Assembly: GCF_900110875.1 (NCBI RefSeq)
Contig: NZ_FOFM01000006.1
Coordinates: 1-64,000, forward strand
Source: Pseudovibrio axinellae
GTDB lineage: Bacteria; Pseudomonadota; Alphaproteobacteria; Rhizobiales; Stappiaceae
DNA: 64,000 nucleotides
Reading direction: 5' to 3'
A program made the translations under genes and the position numbers. Numbering within the stretch: the first letter of the stretch is position 1; the number at the start of each line of letters is the position of its first letter. Under the pieces are notes generated by a model, which worked only from the letters and a program-made list of their open reading frames with translations, was not told the DNA's origin and ran no database searches. Of this stretch, positions 35,125 to 46,542 are shown in pieces.

Positions 35125-35390
35125 TAACTCCTCTTGTCGACGGGCTGCTTCCCTCCCAAAGCGGACCGGCGGATCATCCTCCTCCCAAGGTGATGCGCAC
35201 GACAAAAATGGCCGGCAGCCATCAGCAGCTACGTAAGCGCTAGAAATGCCACTCATAAAGCTAGATGCCTCCTCCCAGTATCTAGCGCGCTAAGCAAATT
35301 CCTCCCAATTGCTTGGCACACAAAAAAACCTTTGCTTCCCTGGCAACTTCCTCCCAGATTGCCAGATCAGGAAGCAAAGGTTTTTTGTCA
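35125..35390 (+). ncRNA. Small RNA with five CCTCCC-loop hairpins (cuckoo/CcsR type)
   Basis: The motif CCTCCC occurs five times, each in a hairpin loop: stems 35145-50/59-64, 35175-80/88-95, 35261-66/80-85, 35292-97/35309-14 and 35340-46/59-65. The last is nested in a 17-bp stem, AAAAAACCTTTGCTTCC (35323-35339) with its exact complement at 35370-35386, which ends in a T-run and is the terminator. CCUCCC in an RNA loop mirrors the anti-Shine-Dalgarno sequence. Rhizobiales cuckoo RNAs and Rhodobacter CcsR stress RNAs share this design. The 5' end is not defined, and processing into separate hairpin RNAs is inferred from those families. No host protein gene lies here. Confidence 0.8.
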
Positions 35391-35411
35391 TCTGCACTTT
35401 CACCAGACATC

Positions 35412-35442
35412 AAAAAACCCTCACTGCTTAGGCAATGAGGGT
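35412..35442 (-). terminator. Rho-independent terminator of prmA
   Basis: Read on the minus strand, ACCCTCATTGC (35442-35432) pairs with GCAGTGAGGGT (35427-35417), with one mismatch, and a T-run follows. It lies just past the prmA stop and faces the small-RNA terminator. Confidence 0.85.
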
Positions 35443-35467
35443 CCTGACTTGCATCTAATTAAACTGA

Positions 35468-36370
35468 TCAGGGCGACCAATTGCCCTTTACAAATGTAAG
35501 CGTCAGCCAGCCGTCAATTTCACGGCGGTGAACAAGCCGCAGGTCTTGCTGACCATAAGCTGAAATAATCCGGGGGCCATGCTCAATCCGCAATCCAGAC
35601 AACACCAATGTGGATCGATGCGCCAGATGACTGCACAGCTTGGCAGACATCTGCACCAACGGCTTAGCTAGAATATTGGCCACCACAAGATCAAATGGAC
35701 CATACTCACCAAACCTGCGGTCTTCCACACCAGCGCCGGTAAATGCCTTAAACAATGGCCCTACGTCATTCTTACGGGCATTATCGATAGCAGCTTCTAC
35801 GGCGATCGGGTCAATGTCCGTTGCCAGCACTTCAGAGCCTGTCAACTTTGCCAGCGCAATACCAAGAACACCTGTCCCGGTGCCCAAATCCAACATCCGT
35901 GCGTATTTGTGGCGCTTTAACAAACGTTGAAGCTCCAGCAAGCAGCCCTCGGTCGTACCGTGATGGCCTGTACCAAAGGCCTGTGCAGCTTCAATCTCAA
36001 TACCGATGCGGCTTTCACCGACAGCATCGCGATCATGCGCTCCATGCACAACAATACGCTCTGCCTGAACCGGCTTCAGACCTTCCAGTGACTTTGCAAC
36101 CCAGTTGATATCGGGAAGAATTTCAACCTGCGCATCGACCGGCATTTTACCTTCTGCAAACTGGTCAGACAGGCGCGCTTCAACCAATTGAGTGGCGTCG
36201 TGAATGGTGGAATTCAAAACCAGCACTTCGGCCGTCCAGAATTTACCATCAGCGGAGCTTTCAAATACAGCAATCGGGAAACCATCATCTTCAAAACGAA
36301 CGTCCATCACGTCCGATAGTGCTTTAGCTTCCGCTTCAGGCGCAGGAATGCGAACCCGGATCGTGTCCAT
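35468..36370 (-). CDS. prmA: Ribosomal protein L11 methyltransferase
   Basis: PrmA trimethylates lysines and the N-terminus of ribosomal protein L11 using S-adenosylmethionine. The 300-residue protein has the N-terminal L11-binding region, F-G-T-G-H-H-G-T-T (about 132-140), the SAM motif I L-D-L-G-T-G-T-G-V-L-G-I-A (about 160-172), A-T-D-I-D-P-I-A-V, and V-V-A-N-I-L-A-K-P-L, which is typical of PrmA. It is in the same direction as the antiporter gene, 90 bases away, and ends in its own terminator. Confidence 0.95.
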   Translation of the reverse strand: MDTIRVRIPAPEAEAKALSDVMDVRFEDDGFPIAVFESSADGKFWTAEVLVLNSTIHDATQLVEARLSDQFAEGKMPVDAQVEILPDINWVAKSLEGLKPVQAERIVVHGAHDRDAVGESRIGIEIEAAQAFGTGHHGTTEGCLLELQRLLKRHKYARMLDLGTGTGVLGIALAKLTGSEVLATDIDPIAVEAAIDNARKNDVGPLFKAFTGAGVEDRRFGEYGPFDLVVANILAKPLVQMSAKLCSHLAHRSTLVLSGLRIEHGPRIISAYGQQDLRLVHRREIDGWLTLTFVKGNWSP

Positions 36371-36460
36371 GCATAAACCTTTAGTTTTGATGAGCTATCC
36401 AAACTCAAAGAAAAATCATTGAATAGGCGTATAGAATGGCACGCATAGAAAAGCCAGTAC

Positions 36461-38278
36461 TCAGGAGCGTTTCTCGCGCTCTGCCGCATATTCACACGGA
36501 ACAAGACTGAGAATTTTCGACCCGACAGCGGGCGTGCCACTCACGCTTCCATTCATGGGTCGAAGCTTATTATTGGGCTCAATCAACATTAAGGGGATCG
36601 CAGTTTCTGGAAGCGCCTTTGAGAACTCGGTCCACCTATAAGTTTCAGTCAGCTCACTAGCCTTTATAATCCAGCCATCCCTGACTTTACTCTCAAGATC
36701 GTAAAAACTGTGCTCAGGTGTGAGGAAGGGACGCCCACCCAGCGTCACGACGCGCCGAAACCTATCTTGCTCACTCTGCTCTTCCGGCGGAGCAAACTGG
36801 TACACCTCCCCGCGGCCCATAAGGGGCCCAAAGTTTGTCGCGACAAGCGCATTGTAATCATCATTGTCGGTGACTGCGAGTAAAACACTATAATTTTCAA
36901 GAGGAAGCGCATTCTCCACGTCTTCAGAAAGCACCTCACCATAATAATTGTCCAGCCCCGCATTGCGAGACAATCGGAGCTTACCCCAGTTGCGTTCAAC
37001 TGTAAGAGTAGAAACTCCAAGAGCTTTAAGCTTGGTCGCAAGCGCAACACTGAACCGGCTTGCTCCCACAATCAACAAGCCAGGCCCTGCATGACTGGAG
37101 AGCCCCAACCAGCGAGAAAACGGAACGATTGTAAACCCGTGGGCAAAAACAGTTGCAACCACAACAGCAAAGGACAGCACCGCCAACCGCCGACCATCGG
37201 CAACACCATGCTCAGTTAGCGAGCTGGCAAACAGACCAGACACGGCAACGGCAACAATACCGCGCGGCGCAATCCACCCCACCAGCAACCGTTCTTTCCA
37301 ACTCAGGTTTGCTCCAATAGTACCCACCCAGACAGACACTGGCCGGATAACAAAAAGCAATATGAGCACAAACGCCAGATCCTGCAGGCCGAACTGAGCA
37401 AGGCTGGAGAGCTGAACAGAAGCGGTTAGGACAATAAAGACAGATGACACCAACACAATGGTGATTGCCTCCTTAAAACGCCGAAGCTCTTCAAGGCTTG
37501 CAAGGCGCGAGTTGCCCAAAACAAGCCCCAGGACAGTCACCGTAAGCAGGCCGGATTCTTCCAGCACCACATCAGAAAGCGCATAACATCCAATCACGCA
37601 GATAAAGATCAGCGGCACCTTCAAAAACTCAGGAACCCGCCCTCCCACAAACAACCAGATCAGTCCCCGCGCCAGCGCCCAGCCACCAGCCCCACCGAGC
37701 AGTAAGCCAGCAACAGCACGAATAGCCAGCACCTGAAAACCATGTTCGCCATGATAGACCAGATACCCTTCGAACATAAACACTGCGAGCAACGCACCAA
37801 GCGGGTCCGCCAGTATAGCTTCCCAGCGCAACAAAGAAGCAACACGGCGCTCTAGACGCGCTTGCCGGAGCAAAGGAATAATCACCGTTGGGCCGGTAAC
37901 AATTAAGATGGCCGCAAACACGAGCGCCGATGGCCAGCTTAACTCTGCAACATAATGGGCATTTAACGCCCCCAACAAAAACGCGCTTAAAGCCCCCAAA
38001 AGAACGAGTCTTCTGACGGCCTTCTCAACACCACTAACTTTTTGAAAATTTAGGGAAAGACCGCCCTCGAACAGGATAACAGCCACACCAAGAGCAACCG
38101 TTGGACGCAACAAATCACCGAACAACGCAGTAGGGTGCAAAACCCCTGTCGCGGGCCCAATCAAAAACCCCGCAACAAGCAGAAGAACAATCGCGGGAAG
38201 AGATAGCCGCCAGGCGACCCATTGCGCCCCAACACCTGCCACCCCAATCAGCGCCAGTGCGATAACAACATCATCCAT
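36461..38278 (-). CDS. Cation:proton antiporter (CPA family) with cytoplasmic Rossmann domain
   Basis: A 605-residue membrane protein of the NhaP/CPA type: about twelve hydrophobic helices between residues 3 and 395, including G-F-L-I-G-P-A-T-G and I-L-F-E-G-G-L-S-L (the ion-path helix signature). A TrkA-N-like Rossmann domain follows at about 400-500, opening G-L-L-I-V-G-A-S-R-F-S. The tail contains P-F-L-T-P-E-H-S. Such proteins exchange Na+ or K+ for H+, with the Rossmann domain usually sensing nucleotides; which ion is moved cannot be told here. Single gene between the helicase and prmA. Confidence 0.9.
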   Translation of the reverse strand: MDDVVIALALIGVAGVGAQWVAWRLSLPAIVLLLVAGFLIGPATGVLHPTALFGDLLRPTVALGVAVILFEGGLSLNFQKVSGVEKAVRRLVLLGALSAFLLGALNAHYVAELSWPSALVFAAILIVTGPTVIIPLLRQARLERRVASLLRWEAILADPLGALLAVFMFEGYLVYHGEHGFQVLAIRAVAGLLLGGAGGWALARGLIWLFVGGRVPEFLKVPLIFICVIGCYALSDVVLEESGLLTVTVLGLVLGNSRLASLEELRRFKEAITIVLVSSVFIVLTASVQLSSLAQFGLQDLAFVLILLFVIRPVSVWVGTIGANLSWKERLLVGWIAPRGIVAVAVSGLFASSLTEHGVADGRRLAVLSFAVVVATVFAHGFTIVPFSRWLGLSSHAGPGLLIVGASRFSVALATKLKALGVSTLTVERNWGKLRLSRNAGLDNYYGEVLSEDVENALPLENYSVLLAVTDNDDYNALVATNFGPLMGRGEVYQFAPPEEQSEQDRFRRVVTLGGRPFLTPEHSFYDLESKVRDGWIIKASELTETYRWTEFSKALPETAIPLMLIEPNNKLRPMNGSVSGTPAVGSKILSLVPCEYAAEREKRS

Positions 38279-38352
38279 TGCCGCCTCCCAACTCTATCGA
38301 GAAGAGAGATAACACAAAATGACCCAAGGGAAATTAACGCATAAGTTGAAGC

Positions 38353-40818
38353 TTATGTCCGATCGACAAAGCTATCAAGCACCTTCTTCTGACCGGATTT
38401 CTCAAAATCAACAGTCAGTTTATTGCCCTCAATGTCACCAATAATTCCATAGCCGAACTTCATATGGAAAATACGCTCACCAATGGCAAAGTCGCTACTT
38501 GCCTCTGTTGTGCTTTTGGCAACCAGCTCGCCTTCAATAGTCATCGGGCCAGCTTTTTTGGCTCTACGCGTTTGGTTACCGCCATGCATGCGGCCATATT
38601 TTTGGCCTGATGCCTGAGCTTTCCGAGCCCTTTGCCAGCCCGGCGTAGAGTACGTGCTTTGGAATGGATCACTGTTATCGAACCGGCTGGCACCATACCC
38701 ACCACCTGCACTGTTCGCGCCATAGCCACCATAAGAACTGGAAGCTTCAACCACCTCTACGCTGTCGGCTGGCAACTCATCCAGAAAACGAGAAGGAATA
38801 CAGGACTGCCACGACCCATGAATCCGCCGGTTAGACGTAAACCAGACCTTCACCCGCTTACGCCCACGGGTAACACCCACATAGGCAAGACGCCGCTCTT
38901 CTTCCAAGCCTGCTTGGCCGGTTTCATCCAGAGCACGCTGGTTTGGGAAAACACCTTCTTCCCATCCCGGCAGAAACACACTGTCAAACTCAAGCCCTTT
39001 TGCAGAGTGGAGGGTCATAATTGAAACCGCGTCCTCTTCTGCATCGCTATCCTTATCCATCACCAATGATATGTGCTCCAGAAAGCCTGCCATGCTCTCG
39101 AACTCTTCCATGGAACGGATAAGTTCCTTCAGGTTGTCCAAGCGCCCTGGTGCTTCTGCAGAACGGTCCTGACGCCACATCTGAGTGTATCCGCTTTCAT
39201 CAAGGATGACTTCAGCAAGCTCAGTATGGCTCATGGTCTCAACCTGATTGCGCCAGTTGTCAAACATACCAAGCACGTCCGCCAAGACCGAGCGAGCCTT
39301 AGGGCGCAATTCGTTGGTCTGTACCAGCTCAGCGGCTGCAATCATAAGCGGAATTCCACGCTCACGTGCATAAGCATGGACAAGCTTCAACGTCGCTTCA
39401 CCAAGCCCGCGCTTCGGCGTATTCACAATACGCTCAAATGCAAGGTCATCGGATGGCTGCATCACACAACGAAAATAAGCAAGCGCATCCCGGATCTCCA
39501 TACGCTCGTAAAAGCGCGGACCACCAATCACGCGGTAGTTAAGACCCAAAGTTACAAACCGGTCTTCAAATTCACGCATCTGGAAGGAGGCTCGAACCAG
39601 AATAGCCATCTCGTTAAGGGTATGACCGTGGTTCTGCAGCGCTTCAATCTCATCTCCAATGGAACGCGCTTCCTCTTGAGAATCCCAGGCAGAAGCAACC
39701 TGTACTTTCTCTTCTTCCTCAGACCCGACCTGATCTGTGAACAGCGTTTTACCCAAGCGCCCTTCGTTGTGTGCGATCAGGTGAGAGGCTGCGGACAAGA
39801 TATGACTGGTTGAGCGATAATTCCGTTCAAGACGAACCACTGTCGCGCCCGGAAAATCTTGATCAAACCGCAAAATGTTATCGACTTCGGCCCCGCGCCA
39901 GCCGTAGATCGACTGATCATCGTCTCCAACACATGCCACATTCGGGTTACCCTGAGCGAGCAATCGCAGCCAAAGGTACTGAGCAATGTTGGTGTCTTGG
40001 TACTCATCTACTAGCATGTACCGGAAGCGATGCTGGAAGCTCTTCAAGACGTCTGGATGCTCTTTGAAAATGGTGATGCAATGCAAAAGCAGATCCCCAA
40101 AATCGCAGGCATTCAAAATAGACAGCCGCTCCTGATAAGTCTCATAAAGCTTTCGCCCCAGCCCATTTGCAAAGCTCTGGGCCTCGCCAGCTGAAATCTG
40201 CGCAGGTGTCAGCGCACGGTTTTTCCAACTGTCCAATAGCCCTGCAAATGTCTTTGCAGTCCAACGTTTGTCATCCAGTCCCTCAGCTCGAATGATCTGC
40301 TTGATCAACCGAACCTGATCATCTGTATCCAAGATGGAAAAAGAGGACTTCAACCCGACAAGCTCTGCGTGACGTCGCAAAATTTTCACGCAAATCGCGT
40401 GAAAGGTGCCAAGCCACGCCATTCCCTCTACGTTATCGCCAATATAAGTGCCAATGCGCTCTTTCATTTCGCGCGCCGCTTTATTGGTAAAAGTCACCGC
40501 CAAAATTTGTCCCGGAGTGGCATGACCCGTTGCCAGAATATGGGCAATACGTGTTGTTAAAACGCGGGTTTTACCGGTTCCAGCACCAGCAAGCACAAGC
40601 ACAGGGCCGTTGATCGTCTCAACAGCAACACGCTGCTCGGCATTTAACCCTTCCAAATAGGCAGGCATCGACGTTTGTCGTGCAGCCATGGCCCTTGCCG
40701 CAATTCCACCTGCCTTGGGTTGAGGGGCAACCACTGGGTCAGTTGGGTTTGCAGGCATTCCGCGATGAAGTGGGCCAGAAGAATTTGCCATTGAGCTCGT
40801 TGGATCCTTTGAACGCAT
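38353..40818 (-). CDS. uvrD: UvrD/PcrA-type DNA helicase
   Basis: A superfamily 1A 3'-5' helicase for repair and for clearing proteins from DNA. The 821-residue protein has Q-R-V-A-V at 62-66, Walker A A-G-A-G-T-G-K-T (77-84), D-E-Y-Q-D-T-N (motif II), D-D-D-Q-S-I-Y-G-W-R-G-A (motif III), R-L-E-R-N-Y-R-S (motif IV), T-L-H-S-A-K-G-L-E-F (motif V) and Y-V-G-V-T-R (motif VI). A Gly/Tyr-rich linker leads to the small C-terminal Tudor-like domain. The first ~55 residues are extra and low in complexity, so the true start may be downstream of 40818. Confidence 0.94.
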   Translation of the reverse strand: MRSKDPTSSMANSSGPLHRGMPANPTDPVVAPQPKAGGIAARAMAARQTSMPAYLEGLNAEQRVAVETINGPVLVLAGAGTGKTRVLTTRIAHILATGHATPGQILAVTFTNKAAREMKERIGTYIGDNVEGMAWLGTFHAICVKILRRHAELVGLKSSFSILDTDDQVRLIKQIIRAEGLDDKRWTAKTFAGLLDSWKNRALTPAQISAGEAQSFANGLGRKLYETYQERLSILNACDFGDLLLHCITIFKEHPDVLKSFQHRFRYMLVDEYQDTNIAQYLWLRLLAQGNPNVACVGDDDQSIYGWRGAEVDNILRFDQDFPGATVVRLERNYRSTSHILSAASHLIAHNEGRLGKTLFTDQVGSEEEEKVQVASAWDSQEEARSIGDEIEALQNHGHTLNEMAILVRASFQMREFEDRFVTLGLNYRVIGGPRFYERMEIRDALAYFRCVMQPSDDLAFERIVNTPKRGLGEATLKLVHAYARERGIPLMIAAAELVQTNELRPKARSVLADVLGMFDNWRNQVETMSHTELAEVILDESGYTQMWRQDRSAEAPGRLDNLKELIRSMEEFESMAGFLEHISLVMDKDSDAEEDAVSIMTLHSAKGLEFDSVFLPGWEEGVFPNQRALDETGQAGLEEERRLAYVGVTRGRKRVKVWFTSNRRIHGSWQSCIPSRFLDELPADSVEVVEASSSYGGYGANSAGGGYGASRFDNSDPFQSTYSTPGWQRARKAQASGQKYGRMHGGNQTRRAKKAGPMTIEGELVAKSTTEASSDFAIGERIFHMKFGYGIIGDIEGNKLTVDFEKSGQKKVLDSFVDRT

Positions 40819-41131
40819 ACCCCTCTAAAAGCAGAGGGAGAATCTCCAATACTTAACCAAGAACAATATAGCAACAACCTTGAAGAAGCGAGGGATCAGC
40901 AAAGAGATACACATCGTTTTGTGCTGCACGATATCTTCGCCGGTTGAGCCATGGCTCGCACACTTCACATAGCGATGTTTTCTCTTGTCAGATCTAGATA
41001 CCTGAAAAACCGTAGGGTGATTTAGCGATTTAAAGAGAAAATGCGCCTAGCCTCTTGCGCTTAACACTAAACTTCAGACCGCGACCCGCTCTTCCAAAAA
41101 CAATCAAACTGTAACAACCTGAGAGAATAAG
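40819..41131. other. Intergenic region between uvrD and the DUF4142 gene
   Basis: About 310 bases between two divergent genes, expected to hold both promoters. Only short frames without ribosome binding sites occur. No RNA or repeat was recognised. Confidence 0.4.
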
Positions 41132-41650
41132 ATGAATATTGGTAAGTTACATATCACGCGCAGAAACGCCTTCTTTGGTTTATCTGGCACTCTCTTGGCT
41201 GCTCCAGCACTGGTCACAGCAGCATCGGCAGATAGTCATAGCGCAAGCGAGTATACGACCAAGACACTGACCATAAGCCCTTTTTCGCTCGCAATCAGCG
41301 ATCTGGCAATGAAGAAGGCAAGCAACCCGATGGTGCAGCTATTTGCAAAACTTGAGGCGGGAGAGCAAACCGCTGTCTCACAAGTAATTGTCTCAACCGG
41401 AGCAACCCCACCAGCACGGCCAGCCGCTCTGGAAAATATCTATCAGAAGCTTGATGCAGCCTCAGGGGCTGATTTTGATCGCCTATATATCTCAACCGAA
41501 ATCACTGGACATGAAGAGCTTCTGTCTGTCCAATTGCCGGAAGCGGGTAAAAAGCCAGTGAATGTTGATGTTGCCACCGCAACTATTTTAGTTCCATTCA
41601 TTCACACCCACTTGGCAATGTTGTCTGAAATTCAAAAACAACTGGGATAA
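41132..41650 (+). CDS. DUF4142 protein with Tat-like signal
   Basis: A 172-residue exported protein. The N-terminus has T-R-R-N-A-F-F (9-15), close to the twin-arginine motif, followed by a hydrophobic stretch and A-S-A (34-ish), so export by Tat is likely. The mature part is helical with a ferritin-like/DUF4142 pattern: F-S-L-A-I-S-D-L-A-M near its start, and M-V-Q-L-F-A-K-L-E-A-G-E-Q-T-A near the middle. No metal site is certain. Family function is unknown; members are often stress-linked periplasmic proteins. GAGAGAATAAG precedes the ATG. Confidence 0.75.
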   Translation: MNIGKLHITRRNAFFGLSGTLLAAPALVTAASADSHSASEYTTKTLTISPFSLAISDLAMKKASNPMVQLFAKLEAGEQTAVSQVIVSTGATPPARPAALENIYQKLDAASGADFDRLYISTEITGHEELLSVQLPEAGKKPVNVDVATATILVPFIHTHLAMLSEIQKQLG

Positions 41651-41869
41651 TCAAACCCTTGTAACTCCACTCAAAAAGTCATCAGAGCCCCAGTTGCGCT
41701 GATGGCTTTACTTGCTTCGCATAAAAAGAGGCTCTCTAATCAGACCTTTCAACTTTCCTAAAATCAAACCTGCAAGAAACAAGCCCCGCTAATTTTTTTA
41801 GCCCAATCTTCCCTGAAGTGATGATCGATGTGGTCCACGCATCGAAACAGTCTCTAGGGAGTTTGAGAA

Positions 41870-42481
41870 ATGCCGAAAGTCATTTGCAAGTACAAAAACT
41901 ACGACGACTTTTACAAGAACCGAGCTAGCATTTGGGCCGAGATCAAGAGGCGGATGGACATACATGCAACTGACAGCGCAAGCTTCGAAAAACTCATATT
42001 CCAAGGCAAAGCTGCAATTCGCTTAACCTACGACAATCATGTCGAAGATGCCCCTGAGCTGAAAAAAGCGCGTGCCAGGATTGCTGCACTGGAGAAAGAG
42101 AAGGCAAGAACATTCCGCTTCGTCCAGGGGCTGAAAACATTAGAAGACGAAATTTCAGCAAAACACAAAATGCTGCGCCTTTTAGAAAGCCAGTTGCGCG
42201 CGCAGAAAAAAGAGCCGAAGACCGACCCAAACTACCGCGATACAGCCTTAGAGCTCAAGAAACTGCTTAAAGCCCAGCCTGCAATTAAGAAGAAGATTCA
42301 AGAATATGAAAAAGCGCTGGCCGCCCTTGAGAAGGCTGAAGCAGCTTACGATCCCTTAAAGAAGCAAATTGAAAGCAAAATCCCAATGAGCGTTCAAACC
42401 GATGGGAAAAATATGCTTCTCTACATCGGAGGCAGACCAGAAGCCTCTATCCGCCTGAAAGCAACGCTCAGCAAGAAATAG
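41870..42481 (+). CDS. Uncharacterised coiled-coil protein
   Basis: A 203-residue protein I do not recognise. There is no signal peptide or membrane segment. Residues 1-60 are mixed (with Y-K-N-Y-D-D-F-Y-K-N-R-A). Residues about 62-170 are almost entirely charged helix with heptad-like leucines (A-R-I-A-A-L-E-K-E-K, L-K-K-L-L-K-A-Q-P-A-I), suggesting a long coiled-coil hairpin broken near K-T-D-P-N-Y. The last 30 residues (M-S-V-Q-T-D-G-K-N-M-L-L-Y-I-G-G-R-P) look like a small beta-strand cap. Coding is supported by length, sound amino-acid composition and an isolated position. Possibly lineage-specific. Confidence 0.65.
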   Translation: MPKVICKYKNYDDFYKNRASIWAEIKRRMDIHATDSASFEKLIFQGKAAIRLTYDNHVEDAPELKKARARIAALEKEKARTFRFVQGLKTLEDEISAKHKMLRLLESQLRAQKKEPKTDPNYRDTALELKKLLKAQPAIKKKIQEYEKALAALEKAEAAYDPLKKQIESKIPMSVQTDGKNMLLYIGGRPEASIRLKATLSKK

Positions 42482-42538
42482 AGAGTCCACCATCTATTTT
42501 TTCCAGAAATAACAAGGCCTAAGCCGTGAACTGTTTAA

Positions 42539-42573
42539 GATTGCGAGAAAGCCATAGTGCCTTTCTCGCAATC
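42539..42573. terminator. Perfect 13-bp hairpin after ligA
   Basis: GATTGCGAGAAAG (42539-42551) pairs perfectly with CTTTCTCGCAATC (42561-42573) over nine bases. It lies eight bases past the ligA stop on the minus strand, between convergent genes. The T-run is short. Confidence 0.75.
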
Positions 42574-42580
42574 CGCCTCG

Positions 42581-44839
<2,259 letters not shown>

Positions 44840-44920
44840 TTAGCAGCACTTTGTGCTGTCCGTCAGCCTCCCTACTAACAGAACGCAATAAATTCAGTTA
44901 GTTACCTGTCTTTTTAGGGC

Positions 44921-44966
44921 TTTGCGTTGTTTTGCGCGGATTTGCGTTTTTCAGCTTAAATCTGCG
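44921..44966. repeat. 10-bp-phased TTTGCG repeats upstream of ligA
   Basis: TTTGCG occurs at 44921, 44931 and 44941, exactly 10 bases apart, and TCTGCG at 44961 keeps the same phase with one step missing. It lies between the GT87-like gene and ligA. One-turn spacing would place the copies on one face of the helix, as for a cooperative DNA-binding protein, but chance is possible. Confidence 0.4.
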
Positions 44967-44991
44967 TTCTTTTGTAATTGCAACCTCAAGC

Positions 44992-46251
44992 TTAGGTGGT
45001 TCCAAGCCCTTCGTCACTTTCCCGTTCATCAGAAACGGATTTATCCCCCTGCTCCGTCTTCTCATCTACACTTGTTTGTAGGCCACCAGCACCAGCCATA
45101 CGTGCAATCACAACAATCAGCGCCAGCGCAGTAAAGACCGGCCCCACCGGGAACCCATGCGCGGCCAATGCAATATTGATGATCGGGAGCAGATAAACCG
45201 CAAACAGTAATATGGATTCCATGTAGGGCGAGTCCACGTCCTCATCGAACAAGCCTGTTCTGGTTGCGTAAAGGTAAAGCGCCGGAGAAAGTACGGCATA
45301 GTCCCATAGAAACAGGAAGGGCGTCGCCAACAACACACACAGCGTGACAGCCAGATTACGCGCAACAGGTTCACGCTCACGCATGAACAACCAGAACGTA
45401 ACCACAAACGCCAAAATGGTGAAGGGCAGTTGCACCATATATCCGGCAGTTGCAGAAAAGCCGAGCGCGCGCGCTGCACCAAATGCAGATGGGATCAGAT
45501 ACAGGAAGTTACCTTCCCCCTGATCCATGACAGTTGTCAGCAACGAGGGTACTGTTTCCAAATAGATCCACCAGAGACCAGACCCAAAGAACACAGCAGA
45601 GGCATCAACAAGAAACGCTACCGTCACCACGCAGGCGCACAGCGCAATAATGCTACGATAGGCAATCAAAATAATTGGAATAAGCATGAAAAGCTCAGGT
45701 TTGATCGACACAAACCCAAGCAAAACACCAGCCCACGCCGGGTGCCGATCCATCAACCGCAATCCGCCATATAATAACCCGCCGGCCAGCATGCCAGACT
45801 GGCCATAAAACAAGTTCACCAGCGTTGCAGGTGCAAATATAAAAAAGGTGAAAGCCCGGATCGGCGCTTTGCGGCTAAAGGAAACAAAGATGGAAAGCGC
45901 GGCAGCGGAGCCCATCCAAAGACCATAGGCCTGCAAATAAGTCAGCCCGGAAAGCGGAACCAGAAACACCAGCAAGCTTGGCGGGTGGACCCAGGCATAA
46001 AAACCAGAACCAGCAACCACGTTTCGCTGCACTTCGCCGTAAAACCAGCCAAAGTCATAAAGCTGCGCTGCCTGCCCGGAGACTGCCATGCGAGAAGCCA
46101 GCAAAAACTGATAGAAGTCACCGCCCACCCTGCGCAGATCAAACCCATCAAGTCCCATCACCGATCCAAACAAGTAGATCGGATAGACCACCGCCACCAG
46201 CAGCAGCGCGACAATAAAATAGATTTGTAAGCGGGCGAACGAGACAAACAT
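44992..46251 (-). CDS. GT87-family (DUF2029) membrane glycosyltransferase
   Basis: A 419-residue membrane protein of about ten helices. The conserved acidic first periplasmic loop of the GT87/DUF2029 family appears as R-V-G-G-D-F-Y-Q-F (41-49), followed by H-P-P-S-L-L (about 89-94). GT87 enzymes transfer mannose or related sugars from polyprenyl phosphate to acceptors at the outer face of the membrane. The C-terminal 30 residues are polar and acidic. GGAGG precedes the ATG by seven bases. No polysaccharide cluster is attached, so the acceptor is unknown. Confidence 0.8.
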   Translation of the reverse strand: MFVSFARLQIYFIVALLLVAVVYPIYLFGSVMGLDGFDLRRVGGDFYQFLLASRMAVSGQAAQLYDFGWFYGEVQRNVVAGSGFYAWVHPPSLLVFLVPLSGLTYLQAYGLWMGSAAALSIFVSFSRKAPIRAFTFFIFAPATLVNLFYGQSGMLAGGLLYGGLRLMDRHPAWAGVLLGFVSIKPELFMLIPIILIAYRSIIALCACVVTVAFLVDASAVFFGSGLWWIYLETVPSLLTTVMDQGEGNFLYLIPSAFGAARALGFSATAGYMVQLPFTILAFVVTFWLFMREREPVARNLAVTLCVLLATPFLFLWDYAVLSPALYLYATRTGLFDEDVDSPYMESILLFAVYLLPIINIALAAHGFPVGPVFTALALIVVIARMAGAGGLQTSVDEKTEQGDKSVSDERESDEGLGTT

Positions 46252-46542
46252 CTACCGGCCTCCGTTTAATCTTGGTTGCCGGAGAGTTTAAGAGTAATCA
46301 AGTTAATTATTTGAATACTCTACGTAATTTAAGAATATATTAGGGAAATGAAACGACGTTTAAGATCAATTGGAAAGCACAAACCCTCACATATAAGGTT
46401 GCTTTATGCAGCGCCAAAACTACGCGAAAGATGAACTAAGATATTTCGCAACCTAAACTTCAATTTATCCCCAGGCGAATGATATTAAAATTTGACTAAA
46501 TTGTGACATCTACATATTTAGCCCCTAATGAATAAGGGGAAT
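46252..46542. other. AT-rich intergenic region before the lipoprotein gene
   Basis: About 290 bases, clearly more AT-rich than its surroundings, between divergent genes. It should contain both promoters. No gene, RNA or clear operator was seen. Confidence 0.4.

Noticed and set aside
35145-35386. CRISPR-like repeat array
   Set aside because: The shared unit is only CCTCCC(A) in hairpin loops with irregular spacing and different stems; there are no long direct repeats, spacers or cas genes.
46288-46325. CtrA-type TTAA-N7-TTAA site
   Set aside because: Two TTAA half sites occur near here but are 11 bases apart, not seven.
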